Position numbers and translations under genes: made by a program. A stretch of 64,000 nt of DNA from Lachnoclostridium phytofermentans (GTDB taxonomy: Bacteria > Bacillota > Clostridia > Lachnospirales > Lachnospiraceae): NCBI RefSeq assembly GCF_000733755.1, contig NZ_JPOF01000003.1:653501-717500 (forward strand), given 5' to 3'. Shown piece after piece: positions 49,725 through 59,405 of this stretch. Each line of letters starts with the position of its first letter. Position 1 is the first letter of the stretch. Below the pieces are notes generated by a model. It worked only from the letters and a program-made list of their open reading frames with translations, was not told the origin of the DNA and did not search any database.

Positions 49725-51965
49725 TTATATAATACGAAACACTGCCATTCCAAGTGGTGGCAGAGTAATCTTAATTGCCTGTTTTTTACCATCAACTTCT
49801 TTCGCTATGGCATTCTTCATCCTCTTATTCACAAAACCTTTTCCACCATATGAGGTATCATCACTATTCAATATCTCCTTGTATTTACCCATAACAGGAA
49901 CTGCGGCATAATAATCCTTATATACCACAGGGGTGAAATTAAGTATTACAAAAAGCTTTTCTTTTTGCTTTTTATTAGTACGAACAAAGCTTATGATACT
50001 ATGATCTGCATCCATACTGCTAACCCATTCAAATCCTTCGGTAAGGTGATCGGTCTCATAAAGCGACGAATGTTCTAAGTATAGCTTGTGAAGATGTTTT
50101 ACATATTCTTTAAGGGAAGCATTCTCTTTCAACTTAAGAAGATCCCAATCCAAACTTTTTTCCTCGTTCCATTCCGAAAACTGACCAAATTCTTGCCCCA
50201 TAAATAATAGTTTCTTTCCTGGGTGCGTCATCATATATCCATACGCTACACGAAGATTGGCAAACTTATCACAGAGCTCGCCTGGCATTTTCTGAATCAT
50301 AGATCCTTTTCCATGTACAACCTCATCATGGGATAGCACTAAGATAAAATTCTCACTATAAGCATAAACCATACTAAAAGTTAGTGCTCCATGGTAACCT
50401 TTTCGATACAGTGGGTCCTGTTTCATATAATTAGTGAAATCATTCATCCACCCCATATTCCACTTAAAGTCAAAACCAAGGCCGCCTTCCTTTAAGTCAC
50501 CAGTCACCATTGGCCAAGCAGTAGATTCTTCTGCGATTATTATCGTTCCATCTTTTCGCTTTTTTACGATTGAATTTAAATGCTTTAACATTTCCATTGC
50601 TTCCAAATTCTCATGTCCGCCATACTCATTTGCAACCCATTCTCCATCTTTTTTACCATAATCAAGATATAACATCGAGGCAACTGCATCCATTCGAATT
50701 CCGTCAACATGATATTCTTCTAACCAAAACAATGCGTTGGCTATTAAGAAATTGGATACCTGTGGACGACCATAATTAAAAATTAGAGTTCCCCAGTGCG
50801 GATGAGAGCCTTTTCTTGGATCTTTATGTTCGTACAAGCATGTTCCATCAAAATTAGAGAGACCATAGGCATCTCTTGGAAAATGCGCCGGTACCCAGTC
50901 AAGAATGACACCGATTCCTTCTTGATGCATATAGTTCATAAAATATTTAAAATCATCAGGTGTCCCATATCGTGAGGTCGTAGCATAATATCCCGTAACC
51001 TGATATCCCCAGGAGGCATCAAGTGGATGTTCCATAATTGGCATTATCTCAATATGAGTATACCCCATTTCTTTTATATAAGACGCTAACATTGGTGCAA
51101 GCTCTTTGTAATTATAGAAACTACCGTTTTCTTCAGTTGGTTTCCTAAAGGAACCAAGGTGAACCTCGTAAATGCTCATTGGCTCTTCTTTCACTTTTGA
51201 CTTCTTTCTTTTTGCTAGCCACTCTTTATCTTCCCAAGGATATTTCTTCCTTTCATAGACAATAGAAGCATTATTAGGCCTTACTTCTGCATAAAAAGCA
51301 TAGGGATCCGACTTTAGGAAAGTTAAACCTCCTTTTGCCTTAATCTCAAATTTATAAAGCTCTCCATGGGATACCCCCGGAATAAAAAGTTCATAAATAC
51401 CTGAATTCGATAGTCTTCTCATTGGGTGTTTTCTACCATCCCAAAGGTTAAAATCTCCAACTACACTAACACGTATTGCCATAGGTGCCCAAACAGCAAA
51501 CAAGGTTCCTTTCACACCACGAATTGTTTTTACATGTGCTCCTAAACACTCATAAATCTTGTAATGAACTCCATGTCTGAAATTCTCGCAGTCCTCTTTT
51601 GTAATCATTGTGGGATAAGAATAGGGATCAGTGACTTCTTCTGTATTCCCATCCAGATAAGTAGCAATTAGCTTATATTTTGGGATTTCCTGTTGTGGAA
51701 GAAGTACTGAAAAAAAACCAGCTTCGTCCATTTGTTCCATCTCATACTGCTCACTATGTGTTGACTCGGTTTTAACTTTTACCTCACTAGCATTTGGAAA
51801 AAAGCATTGAATTATAACTCCATTTTCCGTCTTATGCGGTCCTAGAATTTCGTGTGGATTATCGTGTTCTGAATATACAATTGCCTCAATTGCTTCCCAA
51901 TTCATCATTTGATATAATGCATCATTCATACATAAACACTGGCAGATTATCCAATTTAAATCCAC
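49725..51965 (-). CDS. glgB: 1,4-alpha-glucan branching enzyme (GTG start)
   Basis: A 746-residue enzyme forming alpha-1,6 branches in glycogen. An N-terminal CBM48 region (LGPHKTENG near 42; DFNLWDGRKHPM near 172) precedes the GH13 barrel. Catalytic residues are intact: DGIRMDAVASML (Asp), IIAEESTAWP (Glu) and LVLSHDEVVHG (Asp). The frame opens at GTG after AAAGGAAAAG; ATG 12 codons later lacks a ribosome site, so GTG is preferred. It contrasts with the GlgX-like protein at 39-41 kb, which has lost these acids. No other glg genes are in the window. Confidence 0.95.
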   Translation of the reverse strand: MDLNWIICQCLCMNDALYQMMNWEAIEAIVYSEHDNPHEILGPHKTENGVIIQCFFPNASEVKVKTESTHSEQYEMEQMDEAGFFSVLLPQQEIPKYKLIATYLDGNTEEVTDPYSYPTMITKEDCENFRHGVHYKIYECLGAHVKTIRGVKGTLFAVWAPMAIRVSVVGDFNLWDGRKHPMRRLSNSGIYELFIPGVSHGELYKFEIKAKGGLTFLKSDPYAFYAEVRPNNASIVYERKKYPWEDKEWLAKRKKSKVKEEPMSIYEVHLGSFRKPTEENGSFYNYKELAPMLASYIKEMGYTHIEIMPIMEHPLDASWGYQVTGYYATTSRYGTPDDFKYFMNYMHQEGIGVILDWVPAHFPRDAYGLSNFDGTCLYEHKDPRKGSHPHWGTLIFNYGRPQVSNFLIANALFWLEEYHVDGIRMDAVASMLYLDYGKKDGEWVANEYGGHENLEAMEMLKHLNSIVKKRKDGTIIIAEESTAWPMVTGDLKEGGLGFDFKWNMGWMNDFTNYMKQDPLYRKGYHGALTFSMVYAYSENFILVLSHDEVVHGKGSMIQKMPGELCDKFANLRVAYGYMMTHPGKKLLFMGQEFGQFSEWNEEKSLDWDLLKLKENASLKEYVKHLHKLYLEHSSLYETDHLTEGFEWVSSMDADHSIISFVRTNKKQKEKLFVILNFTPVVYKDYYAAVPVMGKYKEILNSDDTSYGGKGFVNKRMKNAIAKEVDGKKQAIKITLPPLGMAVFRII

Positions 51966-52061
51966 CTTTTCCTTTCTAGAATTTTTAGAGAATGTAAAAG
52001 ATACCGCTCTCTATCTTAATTACAGCAATGATTAAACAACGAACCTTTTTTATTAACTATA

Positions 52062-52103
52062 AAGCAAGCTCATTGTTATAAGTAACATAACAATGGCTTG
52101 CTT
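52062..52103 (-). terminator. Probable terminator of the DUF624 gene
   Basis: A 17-bp stem with one bulged base (52062-52079 and 52087-52103) between the DUF624 stop codon and the glgB start. Confidence 0.55.
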
Positions 52104-52145
52104 ATCACATGAGTCTATGAAAGGTATTATAAAAGTATAGAGATT

Positions 52146-52805
52146 TTATTCCCAGTACCATAAGTCCTTTCCTGTCTCTTCTTCTGTTCCTTCCGGTTTT
52201 GGCATATATTTCTTAAATACACGTTCTATTAAGAGGGAACATACCAAACAGCAAAGTGCTGGTGCAATAAAGATCGCTGGGTAGATTAGGTACACTGCTA
52301 ATCCAAATACTGCAATAATAACCGCTAATAAAAATGTAGTTGGGAAATGCTTCATCGCAATAATAAATGCTGTTTTAAATAAACCTTTTAAATTAAGAGT
52401 GAATCTTGATAATATTGGAAAAATAAAAATTAAAATGAATACCAATACTGTTGTGATTGCAATAAATCCAGCAATTAACAAAGAACCATAACTTTTTCCT
52501 TGATCTAGCATAACTTTAGAATAAGAAAAGTCAATGTACATCACATAACTTAAAGCAAAGAATATTATCGTTGTTATAATACCTAACTTAATATTATCTT
52601 TAAATGAATGAAAAAATTCTCTTGTCACATAGCCACGTTCACGGCGAATTACCTTCACTACACTATAGTACATTGCAGTTGTGGCTGGACCAATTAACAC
52701 AATCGTCATGGAGCACAATACCCAGATAATACTGAGGAGTATCATGTCCCATACTTTTCCCATAATTGTAAAGAATGCATTGTCCATATTAAAAAAATTA
52801 CTCAT
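52146..52805 (-). CDS. DUF624 (YesL-like) membrane protein
   Basis: A 219-residue membrane protein with five to six hydrophobic segments. The opening (MDNAFFTIMGKVWDMILLSIIW, then GPATTAMYYSVVKVIRRERG) is the DUF624/YesL pattern. Family members often sit beside sugar-transport and polysaccharide-degradation genes, but their function is unknown. AGGAGG precedes the ATG by six bases. It follows the mannose-6-phosphate isomerase gene by 62 bases on the same strand, so the two are probably cotranscribed. Confidence 0.85.
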   Translation of the reverse strand: MSNFFNMDNAFFTIMGKVWDMILLSIIWVLCSMTIVLIGPATTAMYYSVVKVIRRERGYVTREFFHSFKDNIKLGIITTIIFFALSYVMYIDFSYSKVMLDQGKSYGSLLIAGFIAITTVLVFILIFIFPILSRFTLNLKGLFKTAFIIAMKHFPTTFLLAVIIAVFGLAVYLIYPAIFIAPALCCLVCSLLIERVFKKYMPKPEGTEEETGKDLWYWE

Positions 52806-52867
52806 TTTTTCCTCCTAAATATAGCTTATCGCTCATATTTTATCTACTACTAAGCAAAGTAACCTAA

Positions 52868-53800
52868 TTAAACGTGTGATACTATCAGTTGAAGTTTACC
52901 TGTCAACTGATATGTACCATAATTTGAAGGAATAATAAAATGGTCTCCTTTATGAATTTCGGTTCCATCTATCTCTCCATCTCCCTCAATTACACTGATT
53001 AATGTAAATGGTTCTTCTTGTGTAAATTCTTGTTTTCCGTTTATTTCAATCTTATTTACAGTATAATATGGACAAGTTACAAGATGCTCTTTCATCGCAT
53101 TTGGGTATTCTGTTTTATCACGATTGATTTGAATATCATTATGAGGACAATGGATTACGTCAATGCTCTTATTTAGATGTAACTCTCTTGGCTTTCCATT
53201 TTGTAATCGACCATAGTCATATAATCGATACGTAATATCGCTGTTTTGTTGTGTTTCTAAAATCAAGGTACCTTTTTTAATAGCGTGAACTGTACCCGGT
53301 TCAATTTGAAAAAAATCACCTTTCTTAATTGGAAGAATACGAATTAAGTTCGACCATGCATTGTTACTTATCATTTTCCGTAACTCATCTTTACTTTTTG
53401 CATGATGACCGATTACAATAGATGCATCCTCATCACAATCAAGAATATACCAACATTCTGTCTTTCCTAATGCTCCGTTCTCATTTTCCTTCGCATAAGT
53501 ATCATCTGGATGAACCTGAATACTTAAATCATCCTTCGCATCAATAATCTTAACTAACAATGGAAAAACCTCTTGGTTTATATCTCCAAATATTTCTCTG
53601 TGTTCTGACCATAATTTGCTTAATTTATAGCCCTTGTAGCTTCCATTTATAATTTCACAATCACCATTCTGATGTGCACTGATTGCCCAGCACTCTCCGG
53701 TGTTATTACTTGGAATCTCATAATGAAAATCAGTTTTTAGTCTCGTTCCTCCCCAGATCATCTCTTTAAATACTGGTTTCAGAAACAATATCTCCCTCAT
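52868..53800 (-). CDS. manA: Type I mannose-6-phosphate isomerase
   Basis: Interconverts mannose 6-phosphate and fructose 6-phosphate. The 310 residues match the short Firmicute form. Zinc-site motifs are visible: IQVHPDD near residue 93 (Gln, His), KTECWYIL near 112 (Glu) and PGTVHAIKKGT near 168 (His). The N-terminus reads KEMIWGGTRL, a family signature. The frame extends four codons upstream, but the ATG at 53800 is five bases from GGAGG. Confidence 0.93.
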   Translation of the reverse strand: MREILFLKPVFKEMIWGGTRLKTDFHYEIPSNNTGECWAISAHQNGDCEIINGSYKGYKLSKLWSEHREIFGDINQEVFPLLVKIIDAKDDLSIQVHPDDTYAKENENGALGKTECWYILDCDEDASIVIGHHAKSKDELRKMISNNAWSNLIRILPIKKGDFFQIEPGTVHAIKKGTLILETQQNSDITYRLYDYGRLQNGKPRELHLNKSIDVIHCPHNDIQINRDKTEYPNAMKEHLVTCPYYTVNKIEINGKQEFTQEEPFTLISVIEGDGEIDGTEIHKGDHFIIPSNYGTYQLTGKLQLIVSHV

Positions 53801-53939
53801 AGCTGCCTCCACTGTTTTTTCCCATTATACCATCTAACAAGCTATTTTTAAATACTAATACTGCAATTTATACACATTTAATAAAAAGAAAAAAACGTCA
53901 CAAGATTAGGAGTTGTAATAATTATTTTCTTTAGATATT

Positions 53940-53968
53940 TTGACTAAATTACGCACTCATGCTATAAT
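53940..53968 (+). promoter_or_regulatory. Consensus promoter of the methyltransferase gene
   Basis: TTGACT (53940-53945), a 17-base spacer and TATAAT (53963-53968). Confidence 0.8.
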
Positions 53969-54082
53969 TTTAGCATTACTATTATTATAAAATTGGAAAT
54001 AAAAATAAAACATTTTATTCAAAAATCCATATTGGACAGTCTTACTTTCTTGAATAAAAAACGAAAGGGGTTTTTCCTTCAT

Positions 54083-54706
54083 ATGATACATGTTACTATA
54101 GATGATACATCACTCGATTTTATTACCGACCCAGAAGTTTTTTCACCATCCTTTGCTGATCGTGGTACCTTGGCTATGCTATCTTTCGTAACTTTAGACA
54201 AGTCTGATACCTTACTAGACCTTGGTTGCGGATATGGCTTAGTTGGCATCTATGCCAGTAAAGTACTATCTCCCTCAAAAGTAACCATGTGTGACATCTC
54301 AGAAAAAGCAGTAGAACTTAGCAAAAAAAATGCAGAATATAATCAAGTATCGGATGGGCTCACCATCTTACAAAGTGATGGATTTCGTGAGCTCCCAAAG
54401 AATGAGTATTCCCTCATTCTATCAAATCCTCCGTATCATGTAGATTTCTCTGTACCAAAACATTTCATTGAGGAGAGCTATCGCAGGCTAATCATGGGTG
54501 GAAAGCTCTATATGGTTACCAAACGAAAAGACTGGTATAAGAATAAAATAATCTCTGTCTTTGGTGGTGTAGAAATTCATGAAAAGGATGGCTATTACAT
54601 CTTCATAGCTCAAAAACGTCCGAAAGAAAGAAAACCTTCTAATGAAAAAAAGGAAAATGGTCTTAGTAAGAAGCTAACCCGTAAAATGAAGCAAAGGCAT
54701 AATTAG
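54083..54706 (+). CDS. Class I SAM-dependent methyltransferase (RsmC-like small domain)
   Basis: A protein of about 207 residues. Motif I LDLGCGYGLVGIYA binds SAM, and motif IV LSNPPYHVDF is typical of N-methyltransferases acting on RNA bases or protein side chains, as in RsmC (16S rRNA G1207). The last 30 residues are very basic (KRPKERKPSN, then KKLTRKMKQRHN), consistent with RNA binding. The frame begins at TTG 53993 without a ribosome site; the ATG at 54083 has AAGGGG 12 bases upstream and is preferred, with some doubt. A consensus promoter lies 115-140 bases upstream. Confidence 0.82.
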   Translation: MIHVTIDDTSLDFITDPEVFSPSFADRGTLAMLSFVTLDKSDTLLDLGCGYGLVGIYASKVLSPSKVTMCDISEKAVELSKKNAEYNQVSDGLTILQSDGFRELPKNEYSLILSNPPYHVDFSVPKHFIEESYRRLIMGGKLYMVTKRKDWYKNKIISVFGGVEIHEKDGYYIFIAQKRPKERKPSNEKKENGLSKKLTRKMKQRHN

Positions 54707-54739
54707 CGTTTTATATACCGTTCTTTCAATAATCATCTC

Positions 54740-56509
54740 TTATTCAAACTGAGAAGCATACAAACGATAATAGAATCCTCGTTTCTTCATAAGATCGGAA
54801 TGAGTTCCCTGTTCAACGACATTCCCTTCATTTACAACTAAGATATTATCAGCACTCTGAATTGTAGATAATCGGTGAGCAATTACAAAACAGGTCTTAC
54901 CTGCCATTAAATTTCTCATCGCTTTTTGTATTTGAATCTCTGTTCTTGTATCAACATTCGATGTTGCTTCATCAAGAATTAGCATCTTAGCATCCAAAAG
55001 CATCGCTCTAGCTATCGTTAATAACTGTTTTTGGCCTTTTGAAATATTCATACCCTCTTCATTTAATACTGTGTTATACCCTAGTGGCAAATTCTTAATG
55101 TAAGAATGAATCCTAGCAGCCTTTGCAGCAGCAACAACCTCCTCCATTGTAGCATCTTTTTTTCCGTATGCTATATTATCATATATCGTTCCGCCAAAGA
55201 TCCAGGTGTCTTGCAACACCATTGCATAAGCTTTTCGTAAACTTTCTCTTGTTAATTCTCTAATCTCATTGTTATCGACATAGATTGCACCTTCATCTAC
55301 ATCATAAAAGCGCATCAAGAGATTAATGATTGTAGTTTTGCCTGCTCCTGTTGGACCAACAATTGCAATTAAGCTTCCTTCCTCTGCGTTTAAATTTAGA
55401 TTCTTGATAATTGTCTTCTCTTTTGTATATCCGAAAGATACATCTTTAATTGATACCTTACCCTGCACATTGGCTAATTCTTTGGCCTGATACACATCTG
55501 CTACTTCCGAAGGCTCATTTAGTACTCGAAATACTCTCTCTGCCGCTGCTAAAGCAGATTGAAGCTCACTTATAATATTCGCAGCCTCATTGATAGGACC
55601 AGAAAACTTCCTAGAATACAGTACAAAGGAAGAAATATCACCAAGGGTTAGTTTATTGTATAGATATAAAACAGAACCTACGATAGTAACACAGGTAAGT
55701 GAGATATTATTAATAAAGTTTACCGTAGGTCCAACAATACTTCCGTAATAATCGGCTTGATAATACGCTTCTACGGCTTCTCCATTAATATGATCAAATT
55801 TTTCTAATACAACCTCTTCTCCTGCATACGCTTTTATCGTTCGAAGACCGGATACCATCTCTTCTACAAAACCATTCATTTCACCGAGTTTTTCTGAACG
55901 CTTACGAAATAACGGTCTTGTTTTTTTCGCCATGTATTTTGTATATAATACAGACATCGGAATTGTAATTAACATCACAAGTACCAGACTTGGTGAGATA
56001 ATTACCATCATAATCAAAGAACCGACCACCGTTATGATACTTGCAAAAATCTGAACCAAATCCGTAGAAAGTGATGTATTAATAACGTCTATGTCATAGG
56101 AAATTCGGCTTATAATATCTCCGGCAAGATGTTGATCAAAAAATCCAACTGGTAATTCCATTAACTTATCAAAAACATCATTTCTCATTTTTCTAACGAT
56201 TCTTTGACTTAGACGAATCATTAATATGGATAAAAGATAAGACAATATGGAAGATACAATATAAAATCCTATCATCAAAACGGCATACCATAGCACCTCT
56301 TTGATTGGAACCTTACCAACTCCAAGTTCAATCAAATCAATTGCCTCTCCAGAAAGCATAGGTCCCACTAATGCAAAAAGGTTGCTTGCCATGGCAAGCA
56401 AAATCGCACCCAAAAGCATCCACCAATAGGTACTTAGATATCTCCATAATCCACGTAAAACTTTACCAGTATTTTTAGGTTTTTCTAAAGTGTTTTTAAC
56501 CTTTGCCAA
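54740..56509 (-). CDS. ABC exporter half, consensus catalytic Glu (TTG start)
   Basis: A 589-residue half-transporter: six membrane helices (residues 20-320), then an ATPase domain with Walker A GPTGAGKTT near 378 and Walker B LILDEATSNVD. The signature reads ISKGQ rather than LSGGQ. It pairs with the gene 44 bases upstream. Together one ATP site (this Walker A/B with the partner's LSGGQ) is canonical and the other is degenerate, as in heterodimeric exporters such as BmrCD and TM287/288. The start is TTG after GAGGGA. The substrate (drug, lipid or peptide) is unknown. Confidence 0.9.
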   Translation of the reverse strand: MAKVKNTLEKPKNTGKVLRGLWRYLSTYWWMLLGAILLAMASNLFALVGPMLSGEAIDLIELGVGKVPIKEVLWYAVLMIGFYIVSSILSYLLSILMIRLSQRIVRKMRNDVFDKLMELPVGFFDQHLAGDIISRISYDIDVINTSLSTDLVQIFASIITVVGSLIMMVIISPSLVLVMLITIPMSVLYTKYMAKKTRPLFRKRSEKLGEMNGFVEEMVSGLRTIKAYAGEEVVLEKFDHINGEAVEAYYQADYYGSIVGPTVNFINNISLTCVTIVGSVLYLYNKLTLGDISSFVLYSRKFSGPINEAANIISELQSALAAAERVFRVLNEPSEVADVYQAKELANVQGKVSIKDVSFGYTKEKTIIKNLNLNAEEGSLIAIVGPTGAGKTTIINLLMRFYDVDEGAIYVDNNEIRELTRESLRKAYAMVLQDTWIFGGTIYDNIAYGKKDATMEEVVAAAKAARIHSYIKNLPLGYNTVLNEEGMNISKGQKQLLTIARAMLLDAKMLILDEATSNVDTRTEIQIQKAMRNLMAGKTCFVIAHRLSTIQSADNILVVNEGNVVEQGTHSDLMKKRGFYYRLYASQFE

Positions 56510-56553
56510 GACTATCCCTCTCTTTTTCAGTATTTATATTTCAATATTTAATC

Positions 56554-58275
56554 CTATTCCATGCTGCCCATCTGAGATTCATAGATCTCACGGTAAATTT
56601 CACAATGTTCCATTAATTCTTCGTGAGTGCCATATCCTAACATTTCCCCTTCATCCAGCACAAGAATGTGATCCGATTGCATAATAGAACTTATTCTTTG
56701 CGCAATTAGAATAATAGTCGTTTCCTGATAATTATTACGAATAGCCTGGCGAAGCATTGCATCTGTTTTATAATCAAGGGCAGAAGAGGAATCGTCAAGT
56801 ATCAAAAACTTCGGATGATTTGCAAGAGCTCTTGATATATATAATCTCTGCTTTTGCCCACCACTCAAGTTTCCACCTTTGATTGCTGCTTCATAGGAGA
56901 AACCATTCTCCTTCTCCATGATAAAATCATAAGCACAAGCATCTTTTGATGCTTCTATGATCTGTTCCATTGAAAGGCTCCGTCCAAAAGAAATATTTTC
57001 AGAGATGGTGTCAGCAAAAATAACATCATTTTGAAATGCAACTCCAAACTCTTTTCTTAATTCCTTAAGTGGTATCGATCTAATGTCTTTCCCTTCTATG
57101 ATAATCTGGCCCTCCGTCACATCATAAAAACGCATTAATAATTGAATCAAAGTAGTTTTTCCACTACCGGTTGCACCGATAATACCAAGACTTTCTCCCT
57201 TTTTTAACTGAAAACTAATATTTTTTAGGCTTAATTTTTCTTCATCATTTTCATAGCTAAAGGATACCTGATCAAAGGCTAAATATTCTTGTTCCTGCTC
57301 TGTTGAAATTTTAACTGGAGTAACAATGAGATCCTCTTTTGTATCCAAAACTTCCTTGAGTCGTTTTGCAGATGCACTTGCTTTTGAGTAGTTAATAAAG
57401 AGTCTGGTAATCGACATCATAGCATTTAATATCATTGTAAAATAGGATAAGAAAGCAACAATCTTTCCTGGCTGCATAGCACCTGCGTTCACACGAAATG
57501 CACCGATGATTACTACAATAGCAAGACCTGTATTTAGTATTAAATTCATAATTGGACTTGATAGTGCCATTATACTAGCTGCTTTTATTTCATTTCCAAT
57601 TACCTCATCATTCACCTTACGAAATCTCTGTATTTCATACTCTGTTTTACTTAATGCCTTAATTACACGTATTCCAGAAATATTCTCACGAATTGTCTGA
57701 ACCATCTTATCTACAGAAGCCTGTACCTTGGTATACATGGGGATACCCTTCTTAGAGATAAGGTAAACAAGTAAACCTAGAAGTGGAAGAGTTGCAACTA
57801 GGATAAGAGTTAGGACAGGATCTAAAGTTGAAGTTAATACAATACCACCAACTAAAATAATTGGTGCTCGTACTCCCAGACGTTGCATCATACCAATCAC
57901 CTGATGCACATTATAGGTATCCGTGGTCATTCTAGAGATCAAAGAAGGAACTGTAAATTGATCTACCTGTGCTCCAGATAAATTTGTGATCCGTTCAAAG
58001 GTATCATGTCTTATAGCCTGTACGCTATTTTTAGCCACTTTTGATGCCATACGATTTGCAATAATATTTAGCATTCTAGCAGCAATAGCCAAAAGAACCA
58101 TAATGCCACCCCAGAATAGGATATACGACACTTTACCATAAGGAATGATATCATCCAATATATATGCTAATACCCATGGCAATCCTAAGTCAGCAAAGGT
58201 TCCAGCAATTTTAATAATTAACCCTCGAGTCATCTGCCCATAATAAGGTTTTAAGTAGCGAAATACTCTATCCAT
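56554..58275 (-). CDS. ABC exporter half, degenerate catalytic site
   Basis: A 573-residue half-transporter with six helices and an ATPase domain: Walker A GATGSGKTT near 362, canonical signature LSGGQ near 465 and Walker B LILDDSSSALD, in which the catalytic Glu is Asp. This is the hallmark of the partner that carries the degenerate ATP site in heterodimeric exporters. It is the first gene of a two-gene operon with strong AGGGAGGG ribosome site. Confidence 0.9.
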   Translation of the reverse strand: MDRVFRYLKPYYGQMTRGLIIKIAGTFADLGLPWVLAYILDDIIPYGKVSYILFWGGIMVLLAIAARMLNIIANRMASKVAKNSVQAIRHDTFERITNLSGAQVDQFTVPSLISRMTTDTYNVHQVIGMMQRLGVRAPIILVGGIVLTSTLDPVLTLILVATLPLLGLLVYLISKKGIPMYTKVQASVDKMVQTIRENISGIRVIKALSKTEYEIQRFRKVNDEVIGNEIKAASIMALSSPIMNLILNTGLAIVVIIGAFRVNAGAMQPGKIVAFLSYFTMILNAMMSITRLFINYSKASASAKRLKEVLDTKEDLIVTPVKISTEQEQEYLAFDQVSFSYENDEEKLSLKNISFQLKKGESLGIIGATGSGKTTLIQLLMRFYDVTEGQIIIEGKDIRSIPLKELRKEFGVAFQNDVIFADTISENISFGRSLSMEQIIEASKDACAYDFIMEKENGFSYEAAIKGGNLSGGQKQRLYISRALANHPKFLILDDSSSALDYKTDAMLRQAIRNNYQETTIILIAQRISSIMQSDHILVLDEGEMLGYGTHEELMEHCEIYREIYESQMGSME

Positions 58276-58387
58276 GTTTCCCTCCCTAATTGCGAATATC
58301 TTTTGTCCTTTGTGTTTTCCTTGGTTTATTTCAGTTTCTATAAAGATTTCCTCTGTTCTACTTACTAAAAGCTTTCAATATAAAAAT

Positions 58388-58412
58388 GCACCACAGTAAC
58401 TTTCCGTGGTGC
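58388..58412 (-). terminator. xpt terminator
   Basis: GCACCAC stem (58388-58396 and 58404-58412) followed by T5 on the minus strand, ten bases after the xpt stop codon. Confidence 0.8.
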
Positions 58413-58421
58413 AATCTTTCT

Positions 58422-59006
58422 TTATTTATCTCCTCGAAACACGATGGTACCATCTGTTGCATTCATACTATCTACAATTGCTAATGATTCCAAATGAATT
58501 CCCATTTCACGAATAATTTCACCACCAGATTGAAATCCCTTTTCAATTACGATTCCTATTCCTTCAACAGAAGCACCTGAGCTAATTACCAGATCAATAA
58601 GGCCTACCAACGCGCAGCCATTAGCCAGAAAATCATCAATGATTAAAACTCGATCGGATGGTTTTAAAAACTTCTTAGATACAATGACATCATATGTTTT
58701 TTTATGTGTAAACGATTCTATTTTTGTAGCAAAAACTTCACCATCAATGTTGATGCTTTGTGCTTTTTTTGCAAATACAACTGGAACATTAAAATACTGA
58801 GCCACTATACATGCGATACCAATACCGGATGCCTCTATCGTTAAAATCTTAGTAATTTTCTCTTTCTCAAATAATCTTTTAAATTCTTTTCCTATCTCAT
58901 TGATTAACTCAATGTCCATCTGATGGTTTAAGAAGGAGTCCACTTTTAGTACATTACCTTGTTTCACGATACCATCTTCTCTTATTCTATCTTTTAATAA
59001 CTGCAT
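58422..59006 (-). CDS. xpt: Xanthine phosphoribosyltransferase
   Basis: A 194-residue purine-salvage enzyme making XMP from xanthine and PRPP. The PRPP-binding motif is [17 protein letters not shown] near residue 127; the sequence [15 protein letters not shown] near 57 is a family marker. The frame extends six codons upstream, but the ATG at 59006 is eight bases from GGAAAGGA. Xpt genes in Firmicutes often carry a purine riboswitch; here the leader of about 55 bases is too short and none is seen. Confidence 0.93.
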   Translation of the reverse strand: MQLLKDRIREDGIVKQGNVLKVDSFLNHQMDIELINEIGKEFKRLFEKEKITKILTIEASGIGIACIVAQYFNVPVVFAKKAQSINIDGEVFATKIESFTHKKTYDVIVSKKFLKPSDRVLIIDDFLANGCALVGLIDLVISSGASVEGIGIVIEKGFQSGGEIIREMGIHLESLAIVDSMNATDGTIVFRGDK

Positions 59007-59066
59007 TTTAAAAATCCTTTCCAAACATCCTTATGTAATGTGTAACTTTAGTCGCACTCTCATACA

Positions 59067-59094
59067 ATTATACACGTAATTTTTTATTATTCAA
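59067..59094 (-). promoter_or_regulatory. Probable xpt promoter
   Basis: On the complement: TTGAAT (59089-59094), a 16-base spacer and TATAAT (59067-59072). Confidence 0.65.
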
Positions 59095-59202
59095 ATGATT
59101 TTTCTTCTAGCAACCTGATTTTATATAATAACCGTTTATATGATTAGTTAAAGCGGATATTCGCATTTGAAGAGAGTGACTTACTTGATTCGGTTAAAAC
59201 AA

Positions 59203-59245
59203 GACAAAGTACGCTTCGAGTACTTTTCCTTGCCAAGAATAAAAA
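59203..59245. repeat. Dispersed element, copy B
   Basis: AAAGTAC-GCTTCGA-GTACTTT hairpin, then CCTTGCCAAGAATAAAAA, directly beside the serA terminator. Resembles copies A (13213) and C (62336). Confidence 0.5.
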
Positions 59246-59304
59246 GGCAAATTGAACTCTTATGTATTGCTTACCCGCTCAACATAGGAAAATCCAATTT
59301 GCCT
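59245..59304 (-). terminator. serC-serA operon terminator
   Basis: A perfect 10-bp stem (59245-59254 and 59295-59304) with a 40-base loop; on the minus strand it is followed by TTTTTATTC. Confidence 0.7.
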
Positions 59305-59405
59305 GTTCTTTGATGATTCATAAGATAGCTACCTAAGCTTCTTACTATTTATAAATTTAAAACACAGCTCAATGAAATAAGTATTTTCATAGAATAAAAT
59401 CTGAA

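Larger units (their letters stand above)
59095..59405. other. Intergenic region between xpt and serA
   Basis: Contains the dispersed element copy B and the serA terminator, listed separately. Nothing else is seen. Confidence 0.5.

Noticed and set aside
59007..59066. Purine riboswitch upstream of xpt
   Set aside because: The leader is only about 55 bases and lacks the conserved core.
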